A DNA stretch of 32,107 bases from Cyclobacteriaceae bacterium (lineage in GTDB: Bacteria; Bacteroidota; Bacteroidia; Cytophagales; Cyclobacteriaceae), in NCBI GenBank assembly GCA_020436125.1, contig JAGQYK010000035.1:1-32107 (forward strand), written 5' to 3'. The notes beneath the pieces were generated by a model. It saw nothing but the letters and a program-made list of their open reading frames with translations, did no database searches and was not told where the DNA came from. Shown here one piece after another: positions 1 through 7,906 of this stretch (its first letter is position 1; the number at the start of each line of letters is the position of its first letter). A program made the translations under genes and the position numbers.

Positions 1-1
1 A

Positions 2-1396
2 AAAGAAACCGTTGATCTGCTTAAAGAATTTGAAGAGATCAACAACAAGTTTGCAGACCCTGCTGTGATGGAGGATCCTGATGCCATGGAAAAATTGATC
101 AACCGACAAGGTGAGGTGCAGGAAAAAATTGATGCTTTGGATGCATGGGAACTGGATCATAAACTAGAGCGCGCTATGGATGCACTCAGGTGCCCACCAC
201 CGGACGCTAAGGTAGAACACCTTTCAGGAGGTGAAAAGAGAAGAGTAGCTCTATGTCGTTTACTTCTAAAAGAACCTGATGTATTGCTACTGGATGAGCC
301 TACCAACCACCTTGATGCAGAATCTGTGCACTGGCTGGAAGAACACTTAAGACAATACAAAGGAACAATTATAGCGGTAACTCACGATCGTTACTTTTTG
401 GATAATGTAGCGGGTTGGATTCTTGAATTGGACCGAGGAGAAGGTATACCTTGGAAAGGAAACTATTCTTCATGGCTGGATCAAAAGTCAAAACGATTGG
501 CACAGGAAGAGAAAACAGAATCCAAGCGTCAAAAAACACTTGAGCGTGAGTTAGAGTGGGTGCGCATGGGAGCAAAGGGAAGGCAAGCTAAAGGAAAGGC
601 TCGTTTAAGTGCTTACGAGAAATTATTAAGTCAGGAGACCAAGGAGAAAGAGGATAAATTAGAACTCTTTATTCCGCCTGGACCTAGACTCGGAAATAAA
701 GTGATTGAAGCCAACGGAGTATCGAAAGCCTATGGCGATAAATTACTGTACGAAAACCTTACTTTTTCCTTACCACCAGCGGGGATTGTAGGGATTATTG
801 GTCCCAATGGAGCAGGTAAGACTACGCTGTTCAAAATGATCACCGGTGCTGAAAAACCAGATGCAGGTACATTTAGTGTGGGTGACACAGTAAAAATCGC
901 CTATGTAGATCAGGAGCACGATGACCTAAAACCTGACGATACTGTGTGGCAAGCCATTACGGGAGGAAGTGAATTGATGATGCTGGGTGGCAAAGAAATC
1001 AACTCCCGTGCCTATGTAAGCAAGTTTAACTTTGGAGGTAACGATCAACAGAAAAAAGTAAAAGAACTTTCAGGGGGTATGCGCAACCGTGCCCACCTGG
1101 CTATCGCACTAAAACAAGGCGGCAATCTTCTATTGCTCGATGAACCTACTAACGATCTTGACGTGAATACATTACGCGCGTTAGAAGAAGCGTTGGAAAA
1201 TTTTGCCGGCTGTGCTGTTATTATTTCTCACGATAGGTGGTTTCTGGATAGGGTATGTACCCATATTCTTGCCTTTGAGGGTGACTCTCAGGTTTATTGG
1301 TTTGAAGGTACTTTCAGTGAATACGAAGAGAATAAGAAAAAGCGGCTGGGTGATGATCAACCTCATCGTATCCGCTACAAGAAGCTGGTGAAATAA
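2..1396 (+). CDS. ettA: Energy-dependent translational throttle protein EttA (ABC-F ATPase), 5'-truncated by window edge
   Basis: ABC-F protein that binds the ribosomal E site and couples translation elongation to the ATP/ADP ratio (family knowledge). The frame is open from base 2, so the gene begins outside the window; about 464 residues are visible of a usual ~555-560. What is seen: signature [12 protein letters not shown], Walker [14 protein letters not shown] and the switch His in THDRYFLD of the first ABC domain, whose Walker A is missing upstream. The charged linker follows, then the segment [15 protein letters not shown] typical of EttA, then the second domain with Walker A GPNGAGKT, Walker [13 protein letters not shown] and SHDRWFLD. 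The C-terminus ending RYKKLVK fits EttA rather than Uup or YheS. An odd point is that the second signature reads LSGGM where E or Q is usual. Spaced 122 bp from the next gene. Confidence 0.95.
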   Translation, partial: KETVDLLKEFEEINNKFADPAVMEDPDAMEKLINRQGEVQEKIDALDAWELDHKLERAMDALRCPPPDAKVEHLSGGEKRRVALCRLLLKEPDVLLLDEPTNHLDAESVHWLEEHLRQYKGTIIAVTHDRYFLDNVAGWILELDRGEGIPWKGNYSSWLDQKSKRLAQEEKTESKRQKTLERELEWVRMGAKGRQAKGKARLSAYEKLLSQETKEKEDKLELFIPPGPRLGNKVIEANGVSKAYGDKLLYENLTFSLPPAGIVGIIGPNGAGKTTLFKMITGAEKPDAGTFSVGDTVKIAYVDQEHDDLKPDDTVWQAITGGSELMMLGGKEINSRAYVSKFNFGGNDQQKKVKELSGGMRNRAHLAIALKQGGNLLLLDEPTNDLDVNTLRALEEALENFAGCAVIISHDRWFLDRVCTHILAFEGDSQVYWFEGTFSEYEENKKKRLGDDQPHRIRYKKLVK

Positions 1397-1518
1397 GAGA
1401 GCAGAGAAAATCCAAATCATAATTCGGGGCTACTATCGCTTGCTTTCTGCCATAGAATTGCGTTGATAGTCCATGATCAAATTCCTATATTACCTTCTTA
1501 TGCGTTTCAAAATTCAGC

Positions 1519-3000
1519 ATGGGAAGTTTAGGAATTAAGAGACTCACCATCATTATTGGCCCGAGCCTTTGTATTTTATTGATGTTGGTAGGTGGCCCTG
1601 ATGACATGCCTGCTTCTGCCTATGCCGTAGTTGCTTGTACCGTGTGGATTGCTTTGTGGTGGCTTACAGAAGCAGTACCCATCGCCATTACCTCGCTCCT
1701 GCCTATTCTGCTTTTTTCTGTACTCGGTGTAATGTCCGTTACATCCGTTACTGACTATTATTCTAACCCCATTATATTTCTATTTATAGGAGGATTCATC
1801 ATTGCGCTAGCCATGGAAAAATGGAACCTTCATAGAAGGATTGCTTTGTCGATCATTCAATTCACTGGTACGAATCAGCGGCAAATCCTCTTAGGGTTTA
1901 TTTTAGCTACAGGTTTTTTATCCATGTGGATATCCAATACAGCCACCACGATGTTGATGTTACCCATTGCACTTTCCATTATTGATCAGTTAGTACAGCT
2001 GTTTACAGATAAATCCTCCACAGCTTCCTCTACTTTTGGTAAGGCGCTACTTATTAGTATTCCCTACTCAGCTTCTATTGGAGGAGTGGCTACTTTGGTG
2101 GGTACGCCTACCAATTTAATCTTTATTGAAAGTGTGCAACAATTTTATGGTGCGGAAGTACCTTTTGACAGTTGGTTCTTTTTTGCCTTTCCACTGAGCT
2201 TGATTCTGGGTGCGTTTCTATGGTGGAATATGAGTTTTGGCGCTTTCAAACTAAGTTCAGTTGAGGTCACCGGATCAAAAGAAATCATATCCAATGAACT
2301 AGTCAAACTAGGTAAAATGAAATATGAAGAGAAATGGATTCTTACTGTGTTTTGCTTTGTTGCCTTTGCATGGATTTTCAGACAACTACTTATCCAACCT
2401 TTCTTTCCTGAGGTCAATGATACCACCATTGCCATTGCCGGTGCACTTGTATTATTCGTGGTACCTTCTAAAGGCGTAGCAAGAGAGATGATTATGGATT
2501 GGAACTATGCTAAACGACTTCCATGGGCAGTTATTCTTTTATTTGGAGGGGCTTTTGCTCTCGCAGGAAGTTTTATGGAGACAGGACTCACCCATTGGAT
2601 AGGTAATAAACTCTCGTTACTCAAAGGCGTAGAGCCTTGGATAATAATACTAATTGTTGTCGCTGTGGTCAATTACCTCACGGAGCTTACGCAAAATATG
2701 GCCACCTGTACACTGATGTTACCGATTCTCGCTGGGCTTTCAGAGGCTATTGGTGTTCACCCTTTTAGTTTGATGGTACCCATGACCATTGCTTCCTCCT
2801 GCGCCTTTATGCTTCCAGTGGCCACGGCACCCAATGCGATCGTATTTGGTTCTGGTAAGCTGGAAATAAAAGATATGGTAAGAGCTGGGTTTCTACTCAA
2901 CATTTTTTCAATCATTCTTATTACGCTATTCACCAAGTACCTAATGCCTATTATCTGGGGCATTAATATGAATGAATTCCCGGCAGAATTCATGAAGTAA
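1519..3000 (+). CDS. SLC13/DASS family Na+-coupled anion (dicarboxylate-type) symporter
   Basis: Polytopic inner-membrane transporter of 493 residues, the usual length for the divalent anion:Na+ symporter family, which imports di- or tricarboxylates or sulfate with Na+. Seen: about 11 hydrophobic segments; the first SNT motif in WISNTATTMLMLP (S139-N140-T141), which in this family lines the Na+/substrate site; the GTPTNLIF segment near residue 197; and the C-terminal APNAIVFGSG. The symmetry-related second SNT site reads Q392-N393-M394 (ELTQNMATCTLMLP), a departure from the family consensus. Substrate cannot be told from sequence; dicarboxylate is the default guess. No clear Shine-Dalgarno precedes the ATG. 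It appears to be a single-gene unit, with the nearest terminator at 3312-3343. Confidence 0.9.
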   Translation: MGSLGIKRLTIIIGPSLCILLMLVGGPDDMPASAYAVVACTVWIALWWLTEAVPIAITSLLPILLFSVLGVMSVTSVTDYYSNPIIFLFIGGFIIALAMEKWNLHRRIALSIIQFTGTNQRQILLGFILATGFLSMWISNTATTMLMLPIALSIIDQLVQLFTDKSSTASSTFGKALLISIPYSASIGGVATLVGTPTNLIFIESVQQFYGAEVPFDSWFFFAFPLSLILGAFLWWNMSFGAFKLSSVEVTGSKEIISNELVKLGKMKYEEKWILTVFCFVAFAWIFRQLLIQPFFPEVNDTTIAIAGALVLFVVPSKGVAREMIMDWNYAKRLPWAVILLFGGAFALAGSFMETGLTHWIGNKLSLLKGVEPWIIILIVVAVVNYLTELTQNMATCTLMLPILAGLSEAIGVHPFSLMVPMTIASSCAFMLPVATAPNAIVFGSGKLEIKDMVRAGFLLNIFSIILITLFTKYLMPIIWGINMNEFPAEFMK

Positions 3001-3137
3001 TAAGATTCCAATCAATGCTTTCTCTTTGGCAAAAGTTCACCCAACCACCGTACTGGCTCCATTACTCTTTGATAACAAACTTTATACCCTAGTGAAATTT
3101 GTTTAAAAGGTTACAAGTCATAGGGAGAAGTCGACAC

Positions 3138-3155
3138 TAAACGTAGTGAAAGGAT
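3138..3155 (+). repeat. Possible degenerate copy of a short intergenic repeat
   Basis: The string TAAACGTAGTGAAAGGAT resembles the small GAGCGNAGNCGAAGGATCT-type intergenic repeats that are common in Bacteroidota and other genomes. A second, better copy lies at 27227-27247. The match is partial, so this is a weak call. Confidence 0.2.
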
Positions 3156-3191
3156 TTTTGCAGCTGGCTACAATAAGTCTAATCTCAGGCC

Positions 3192-3299
3192 ATGATCATT
3201 GTAATTGGAGACAAAATGATGACCAACTTTCTACACGGGATCACACAAATACCAATTAACTTCCCTTTAACAAAAGAATTAGAATTGGAAAGCGTATAA
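3192..3299 (+). CDS. Candidate small protein, 35 aa (doubtful)
   Basis: An ATG at 3192 opens a frame of 35 residues beginning MIIVIGDKMM and ending LELESV. It stops 12 bp before the strong terminator at 3312. A second in-frame Met pair (3216 and 3219) is preceded by GGAG at 3207-3210, an unusually good ribosome-binding-like spacing for this sequence. There is no recognisable domain, signal peptide or membrane segment. The distance to the upstream gene (191 bp) and the terminator position are compatible with a short transcript, but a chance ORF of this length is expected. I do not recognise it. Confidence 0.13.
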   Translation: MIIVIGDKMMTNFLHGITQIPINFPLTKELELESV

Positions 3300-3311
3300 G
3301 TGTAACCACAT

Positions 3312-3343
3312 AAAAAAGGGCAGAATTAGCTCTGCCCTTTTTT
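3312..3343. terminator. Bidirectional intrinsic terminator
   Basis: A perfect 13-bp stem (arms 3312-3324 and 3331-3343) closes a 6-nt loop. The arms are an A-run followed by GGGCAGA and its complement, so both strands end in a T-run. It lies between the plus-strand symporter (ends 3000) and the minus-strand lipoprotein gene (ends 3366) and can stop transcription from both sides. Confidence 0.9.
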
Positions 3344-3365
3344 CTATGATAAAAAGATGGATGAC

Positions 3366-4787
3366 CTATTCTTTAAATTCATGAGCGCCAATGTCAATCC
3401 CCTCTCCATTAATTCGATTATTAAATAAAAAGTCGAATTTAATATTGTATGAATCTATGTTTTCTCCACCGTCTATAAGGGAAGAAGTGCCCAATAACCG
3501 AAAGTCACCTTTACCTGGATCAACAAACCCAATATCAGAAAGATCACTGCTCATAATATTATTCTTTACATCAATAACAATATTTGCATTCCCTTCTTTC
3601 ATAATCTCACCGTCAACATTTACCCCCACATTGTTATACATAACGTTATTACTTGTTTTGTTAGAGATCATTTCCAGCATATCCCCTTTCACATTGTAAA
3701 AGGTATTGTTCAATATTTGAAACCCTTTTCCGGAAATTGGTTCTGCATCTATAGTAATCACACCGTCTCTACCAGTATTAACAACTACATTGTTAAAAAC
3801 AATTAGATCAAACCCTGAAAGAAATATTCCTCTACCAGTGCCATTCAAAATATAATTATTATATACTTTTCCTGTTGTTCCAGGATTAATTTGAATACCT
3901 GATTGATGGTATTCTTCATTAGTATTCCCAAACCCATCCACAACATTATTATAAATCTCTGAATCTTCAATCGCACTACCCACTTGAATTCCATCTCGTC
4001 CAATATTCTCGAGAATATTGTTATAAATCCTAACGCCCTTTAGTTCAGCTTCTATTAACGGTTCAGAACAACCGCCTACACTGAGTCCTGAATGCCAGTG
4101 GGACCCTCCTATATACAATCCTTCAAATGCAGTATTTGCTATTCTGTTATGGTGTATTATAGTGTTTTTCTGAACAAAAGCACCTCTATTAGAACTTCCA
4201 TCACAAGTAGGGTCTGTACGAATAGATAATCCAGAGTTTTTGGAGCTTACAATTTCAATATGATCTACCTCAAAATCTGTTGATTTCCTTTCAGCAACAA
4301 ATCCATAGTCTCCTTGTCCCGCATCAATTTGAAACCCATACTGATCTGTAGATCCTGTTCCCGTAAACCGGATAAAACTGCTCTCAAAAAATCTTACTGC
4401 TGCAGTAGAGGTAGTTACAATTTTAACCTGACCTCCACAGTTTATAAATTTATACGGCTTATCTGCCGTTCCATGGAAGTTGTTAAAGAATGCCGCCTCT
4501 CTTTGTCCTGCAGGGAAACATATTACAGCTCCAACTGGAATTTTAAGTATATCATTATCAAAACCATAGGTATTAGGATCAAGAACATAATCACATTGGT
4601 CACAAGTAATTGCCGGATAAGTACAAGAATTATCAGGGAATAAAGCTTCTGAATTAAAGTTTGATGCTAATTGATCTGTACATCCAAGCGCTTCGCTTGG
4701 ATCAATTATAACTCCTCCGTCTCCATCATCTTTACTGCAACTAAGTGAAAACGTAATACATAAAAGTAGAATTAAAAATTTATTCAT
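3366..4787 (-). CDS. Surface lipoprotein with right-handed parallel beta-helix
   Basis: A 473-residue predicted lipoprotein. Residues 1-16 form a type II signal peptide and Cys17 is the lipidated residue (SLSC). The following SKDDGDGG is a Ser/Lys/Asp-rich stretch of the kind that directs Bacteroidota lipoproteins to the cell surface (inference). Residues ~35-58 carry one GCTD...NSCTY module, a Cys/Asn-rich motif often repeated in Bacteroidota extracellular proteins. The rest contains many short repeats of the type NNxIxN/xGxGIxI (for example NNYILNGTGRGIFL and YNNVVDGFG), typical of PbH1/NosD/pectate-lyase-like beta-helices. It ends with an IDIGAHEF tail seen in choice-of-anchor-Q proteins. 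Such folds bind or cleave polysaccharides, but no catalytic set can be assigned. No type IX sorting domain is visible at the C-terminus. It lies 80 bp downstream of the M20 peptidase on the same strand. Confidence 0.8.
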   Translation of the reverse strand: MNKFLILLLCITFSLSCSKDDGDGGVIIDPSEALGCTDQLASNFNSEALFPDNSCTYPAITCDQCDYVLDPNTYGFDNDILKIPVGAVICFPAGQREAAFFNNFHGTADKPYKFINCGGQVKIVTTSTAAVRFFESSFIRFTGTGSTDQYGFQIDAGQGDYGFVAERKSTDFEVDHIEIVSSKNSGLSIRTDPTCDGSSNRGAFVQKNTIIHHNRIANTAFEGLYIGGSHWHSGLSVGGCSEPLIEAELKGVRIYNNILENIGRDGIQVGSAIEDSEIYNNVVDGFGNTNEEYHQSGIQINPGTTGKVYNNYILNGTGRGIFLSGFDLIVFNNVVVNTGRDGVITIDAEPISGKGFQILNNTFYNVKGDMLEMISNKTSNNVMYNNVGVNVDGEIMKEGNANIVIDVKNNIMSSDLSDIGFVDPGKGDFRLLGTSSLIDGGENIDSYNIKFDFLFNNRINGEGIDIGAHEFKE

Positions 4788-4867
4788 TACAATTAGGGTT
4801 TGGGCATTTATCCGCTATAATATGAACAGGTAAGTCAATAGTAATAAATTAAAAGCTTTCATTTAGC

Positions 4868-6184
4868 TCATTTTCTCTGTCCAGTGCTCAATTTCTCCTG
4901 TGTCAATCGATACATTAACACTGCAGTTCGCTTTGCTTGTATAGCTATAGATCGAGGATCCGCAGTCTCATTTACTGTATGTCCTCCGGCACTTCCAGGG
5001 CCAAATCCATCCATGGCCATCTCTACGTAAGGGGCAGTAAATGAAATATCTGCTGCTCCGGCATCTCGAGGATTTACTGCAGTTACATTCCCAAATCCCA
5101 GATCGTTGCTTACTTTATTAAAGTAACTGAGCAATTCATAATTACCTTCCACTGGAGCCAATGGAGGATAGCCTTCCCCAAAACTTATCTCCGCTTTTGT
5201 TTGTGGTCTATGTTTTGAAACTACCTCCCTCATTACTTCTTGCGTCTTTTTCAGTTGCTCCGGTGATATCGCACGAATGTCTCCGGTCACTACAGTATGC
5301 TTAGCTACAATATTACTTTTCCCATAAGCAGAACCACCATCCATTTCCTTGTCATGATCAACAGTTGTTCCACCTAAAATCATTCCCGGATTAAAAGTCA
5401 AATTTTCCTCGTTAGACAATGCTTCGTAAAATCCATTAATAATCCGGGCCGCTTCATAAATAGCTCCTGCTCCAATATCTTTTGTAAATACTTGTGAGGA
5501 ATGCGCTGGCACTCCTTCCACTTTAAGTTCCCAGCCCGATGAGCTTCTTCTTGCCACTACCCCGGTCTTTGGGTTTCCATCACCATCTTCAAATCCCAAT
5601 GCAATGTCTGCAGCTTTAGCTGCCTCTATTAAATCTTTGCGTGCCAGGTTCAATGGCCTTCCACTCAGCTCTTCATCACCAGTCATCACGATTATTATGT
5701 TCATATCTTTTAGCGCACCTGCGTCCTTTAAGGCTTGCATTGCCTGTATAATCACAACGTCCCCACCTTTCATATCTCCTACTCCAGGGCCACTCATTGT
5801 AGAGTCATTGATCATTTTGAACTGCTGAAACGGACTGGCTAATTCAAATACTGTATCAAGGTGCCCTATCAAAAGCAATGTCTTTCCCTTTCCTTTATGC
5901 TCTGCCACAAGATGACCCGAACGGCCCCAGCTTTTTCCGTCAACCCACTTAGTAGTAAACCCAAGGGCATCCAGTTTTGCTTTGAATACCATACCTACCT
6001 TCTTCACCCCATCAAAATTCATCGAGCCACTATTGATGTTTACCACCTCCTCTAATAGCTTAAGTGCATCTTCATGATGTGCATCTACAGCGCTCACAAT
6101 TCTTTTCTCAGTTTTGGAAACTTGCGCATAAAGTGAAAAAGTCAACACAACAAAAAGTACAGTAATCATTCTACCCTGATACAT
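4868..6184 (-). CDS. Secreted M20 family metallopeptidase (glutamate carboxypeptidase-like)
   Basis: A 438-residue zinc exopeptidase resembling carboxypeptidase G2/ArgE-type M20 enzymes, which release C-terminal residues or hydrolyse N-acyl amino acids. Residues 1-20 form a signal peptide ending LYA, so it is likely periplasmic; a second possible start is Met6. The complete two-metal set is visible: H108 with D110 (GHLDTV), D137 (GVGDMKGG), general base E171 with E172 (GDEELSG), E199 or D200 (GFEDGD) and H402 (GGHTVNE). The spacing closely follows the known CPG2 residues. The lid/dimerisation domain occupies roughly residues 215-330 and contains GVPAHSS. It may be co-transcribed with the PAP2 gene upstream and the lipoprotein downstream, though gaps of 80-90 bp make separate promoters possible. 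Substrate is unknown. Confidence 0.9.
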   Translation of the reverse strand: MYQGRMITVLFVVLTFSLYAQVSKTEKRIVSAVDAHHEDALKLLEEVVNINSGSMNFDGVKKVGMVFKAKLDALGFTTKWVDGKSWGRSGHLVAEHKGKGKTLLLIGHLDTVFELASPFQQFKMINDSTMSGPGVGDMKGGDVVIIQAMQALKDAGALKDMNIIIVMTGDEELSGRPLNLARKDLIEAAKAADIALGFEDGDGNPKTGVVARRSSSGWELKVEGVPAHSSQVFTKDIGAGAIYEAARIINGFYEALSNEENLTFNPGMILGGTTVDHDKEMDGGSAYGKSNIVAKHTVVTGDIRAISPEQLKKTQEVMREVVSKHRPQTKAEISFGEGYPPLAPVEGNYELLSYFNKVSNDLGFGNVTAVNPRDAGAADISFTAPYVEMAMDGFGPGSAGGHTVNETADPRSIAIQAKRTAVLMYRLTQEKLSTGQRK

Positions 6185-6274
6185 AACTCTTGATTTATAA
6201 ATTGAGGATTGAAATTAATGGATTGACCTAAGAAAGCCTAGTAAAAGCCAGGAGATAGCTATCGAAGGGGTGCT

Positions 6275-7147
6275 TTATAAACCTACTTTAAAACTAAACT
6301 GCATACCTGCTGCTGAAGGGTAGACTTGCAGATCCGCTTTGCTCATAAATCCCTTCCTGTTCACTGAATGAAGATGTGGTATAAGCCACCCAGTAAATGC
6401 GCCTACAGCATAACCAGCCATAACATCCGTTGGAAAATGTTTCCCCGCTTTTACGCGCAAGTATCCTGTAATAGCTGGAATATAAGCGGATACTGACCAC
6501 AGTACAATTTTAGTTCCCTTGTTCATGTTGGGATGATAATCTGAAATTACCTTGGCCATAAAAAAAGAAGCCGCTGCGGTATGACTAGTGTGACCTGAAA
6601 AAAAAGATTTCCTTGACCTACTGTTGGTTCGCTCTGATAATGGAACAATTGGATTATACACATTTGGTCTTGTTCTGGCGACAAGATTCTTAACCCCATT
6701 GGTAACACCAAATGTAACAGCCATTACTTCTGCTGACATCACCAGCAAGGAGGTAATGTCCTCCTTGGTATGATGTTCTGATAAAAGTAAGATCGGCAAA
6801 ATGGTAACTCCAGTCCTAAAGTAATCGCTTGTTTTGGCATCTATAGGAGAGTAGTTATTAACATATCTCCTGTCTAAAGCATTAATATCACTTGTCTTCA
6901 AATCACCTAATTCTTCTATGGTGAAAGGTGTCGTTTTATTAAGTCCATCAGCCAATAACCCTGCTCCCAATATTACCCCTGAGGTAACGATAAAGGGCAC
7001 TTCCCGTTTGAAATCAAGCCGATATGGATGGCCTTCGGCATGGGTATGATCACGGCATATCGAGCAATACTTATCAGGTGATTTTTGAGCCCAACCAGAG
7101 GTACCCAAAACCAAAACTCCTATAAATAGAATAAATAATCTACGCAT
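6275..7147 (-). CDS. PAP2 superfamily membrane-associated phosphatase
   Basis: Predicted lipid phosphatase (phosphatidic acid, undecaprenyl-PP or lipid A type) with an exported or periplasmic-facing active site. From the preferred Met (7147) it has 290 residues starting MRRLFILFIG with a signal sequence ending GWAQ; a longer frame runs to an ATG at 7198 but would add 17 polar residues before the signal. All three PAP2 motifs are present: K153-x6-R160-P161 (KNLVARTRP), S184-G185-H186 (FFSGHTSH) and R231-x5-H237-x3-D241 (RVKAGKHFPTD). A few hydrophobic segments suggest membrane association, and the C-terminal end (QFSFKVGL) is amphipathic and ends in a way common to outer-membrane proteins. CSICRDH near residue 28 is a small Cys pair of unknown meaning. 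Confidence 0.88.
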   Translation of the reverse strand: MRRLFILFIGVLVLGTSGWAQKSPDKYCSICRDHTHAEGHPYRLDFKREVPFIVTSGVILGAGLLADGLNKTTPFTIEELGDLKTSDINALDRRYVNNYSPIDAKTSDYFRTGVTILPILLLSEHHTKEDITSLLVMSAEVMAVTFGVTNGVKNLVARTRPNVYNPIVPLSERTNSRSRKSFFSGHTSHTAAASFFMAKVISDYHPNMNKGTKIVLWSVSAYIPAITGYLRVKAGKHFPTDVMAGYAVGAFTGWLIPHLHSVNRKGFMSKADLQVYPSAAGMQFSFKVGL

Positions 7148-7377
7148 GCAGGACAGCACGTAAGAACTTGGAGTATCGTTGGTCAGGGAATCGATCATCT
7201 TGTTAAAATATCATCAATAGAACCTTAAAGGTATACGTTTATTGCCTCAACAGTGTCTCTTGTATACTTCAGCTCCGCACCACTGTAAGTTTGCATGGTA
7301 TTTTCAACAATTGTAGAATTCCAACTAATTTTAATAACTACGGTCGTCATTTCTAAATTTAACAAAATCAACCTGTA

Positions 7378-7851
7378 ATGATAATAAACAAAGCACAGTA
7401 CGAACTCGTAAAGGAAGCCCGGGAAGCGTTATTCACATTTTGCGAATCACTTTCATGGGAGGACTATATTCAACCTGTTCCCAACTTTGGACAAGGAAGC
7501 ATACGAAAAACACAAGCACACATTGCGGACACTTATATTCATTGGATTGGCAGGTATGCCTTGCAAAACACAACATCATATTTAGACGACAAAACCATTA
7601 ACTCCATCAAAGAGATGCGGGTAGAGTATCAAAAAATCAACAAACTTGTTGCTGCCTTTTTCGAACAATATGACTGCCAAGAGAACCTGGTCATTAAGCA
7701 CCTCCTTCGCAGTCATGGAGAATTTATTAGCACTCCTCTTACAGTAATCACCCACGTGATCACACATGAATTTCATCACAAAGGGCAACTAGTTTCCATG
7801 GCAAGGATAATGGGTTATCAGCCACCGGATACTGATTTGATTCGACTGTAA
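7378..7851 (+). CDS. DinB family protein (putative metal-binding four-helix bundle)
   Basis: A 157-residue protein of the DinB/DUF664-type four-helix bundle superfamily, cytoplasmic, usually holding a divalent metal through three histidines. The His triad can be placed at H48 (QAHIADTYIHW), H130 and H134 (ITHEFHHKGQL), which is the family arrangement. The C-terminus MARIMGYQPPDTDLI is also typical. Relatives include metal-dependent thiol S-transferases and many proteins of unknown role, so no reaction is assigned. It lies 55 bp upstream of the preferred start of the S9 peptidase on the same strand and may be its operon partner. The ATG at 7378 has no upstream Shine-Dalgarno. Confidence 0.85.
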   Translation: MIINKAQYELVKEAREALFTFCESLSWEDYIQPVPNFGQGSIRKTQAHIADTYIHWIGRYALQNTTSYLDDKTINSIKEMRVEYQKINKLVAAFFEQYDCQENLVIKHLLRSHGEFISTPLTVITHVITHEFHHKGQLVSMARIMGYQPPDTDLIRL

Positions 7852-7906
7852 TCTTTGAACTTCGATTTTGATTAGCTATGTTTCTGTAAGATCTCCTAAA
7901 AACGAT

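Larger units (their letters stand above)
3001..3365. other. Non-coding stretch between convergent genes
   Basis: This is the longest stretch without a convincing gene. It holds a bidirectional terminator at 3312-3343, a possible degenerate intergenic repeat around 3138-3155, a short inverted repeat (CACTA-4 nt-TAGTG, 3135-3148) and a 35-codon open frame at 3192-3299. I see no tRNA, riboswitch or promoter consensus here. Confidence 0.7.

Noticed and set aside
6254-6263. GATAGCTATC-type palindrome between the M20 and PAP2 genes as a terminator
   Set aside because: There is no loop and no T-run; such short palindromes are common by chance.
7868-7906. TTG start for the S9 peptidase
   Set aside because: It would put polar residues before the signal peptide; ATG at 7907 or 7913 is preferred.
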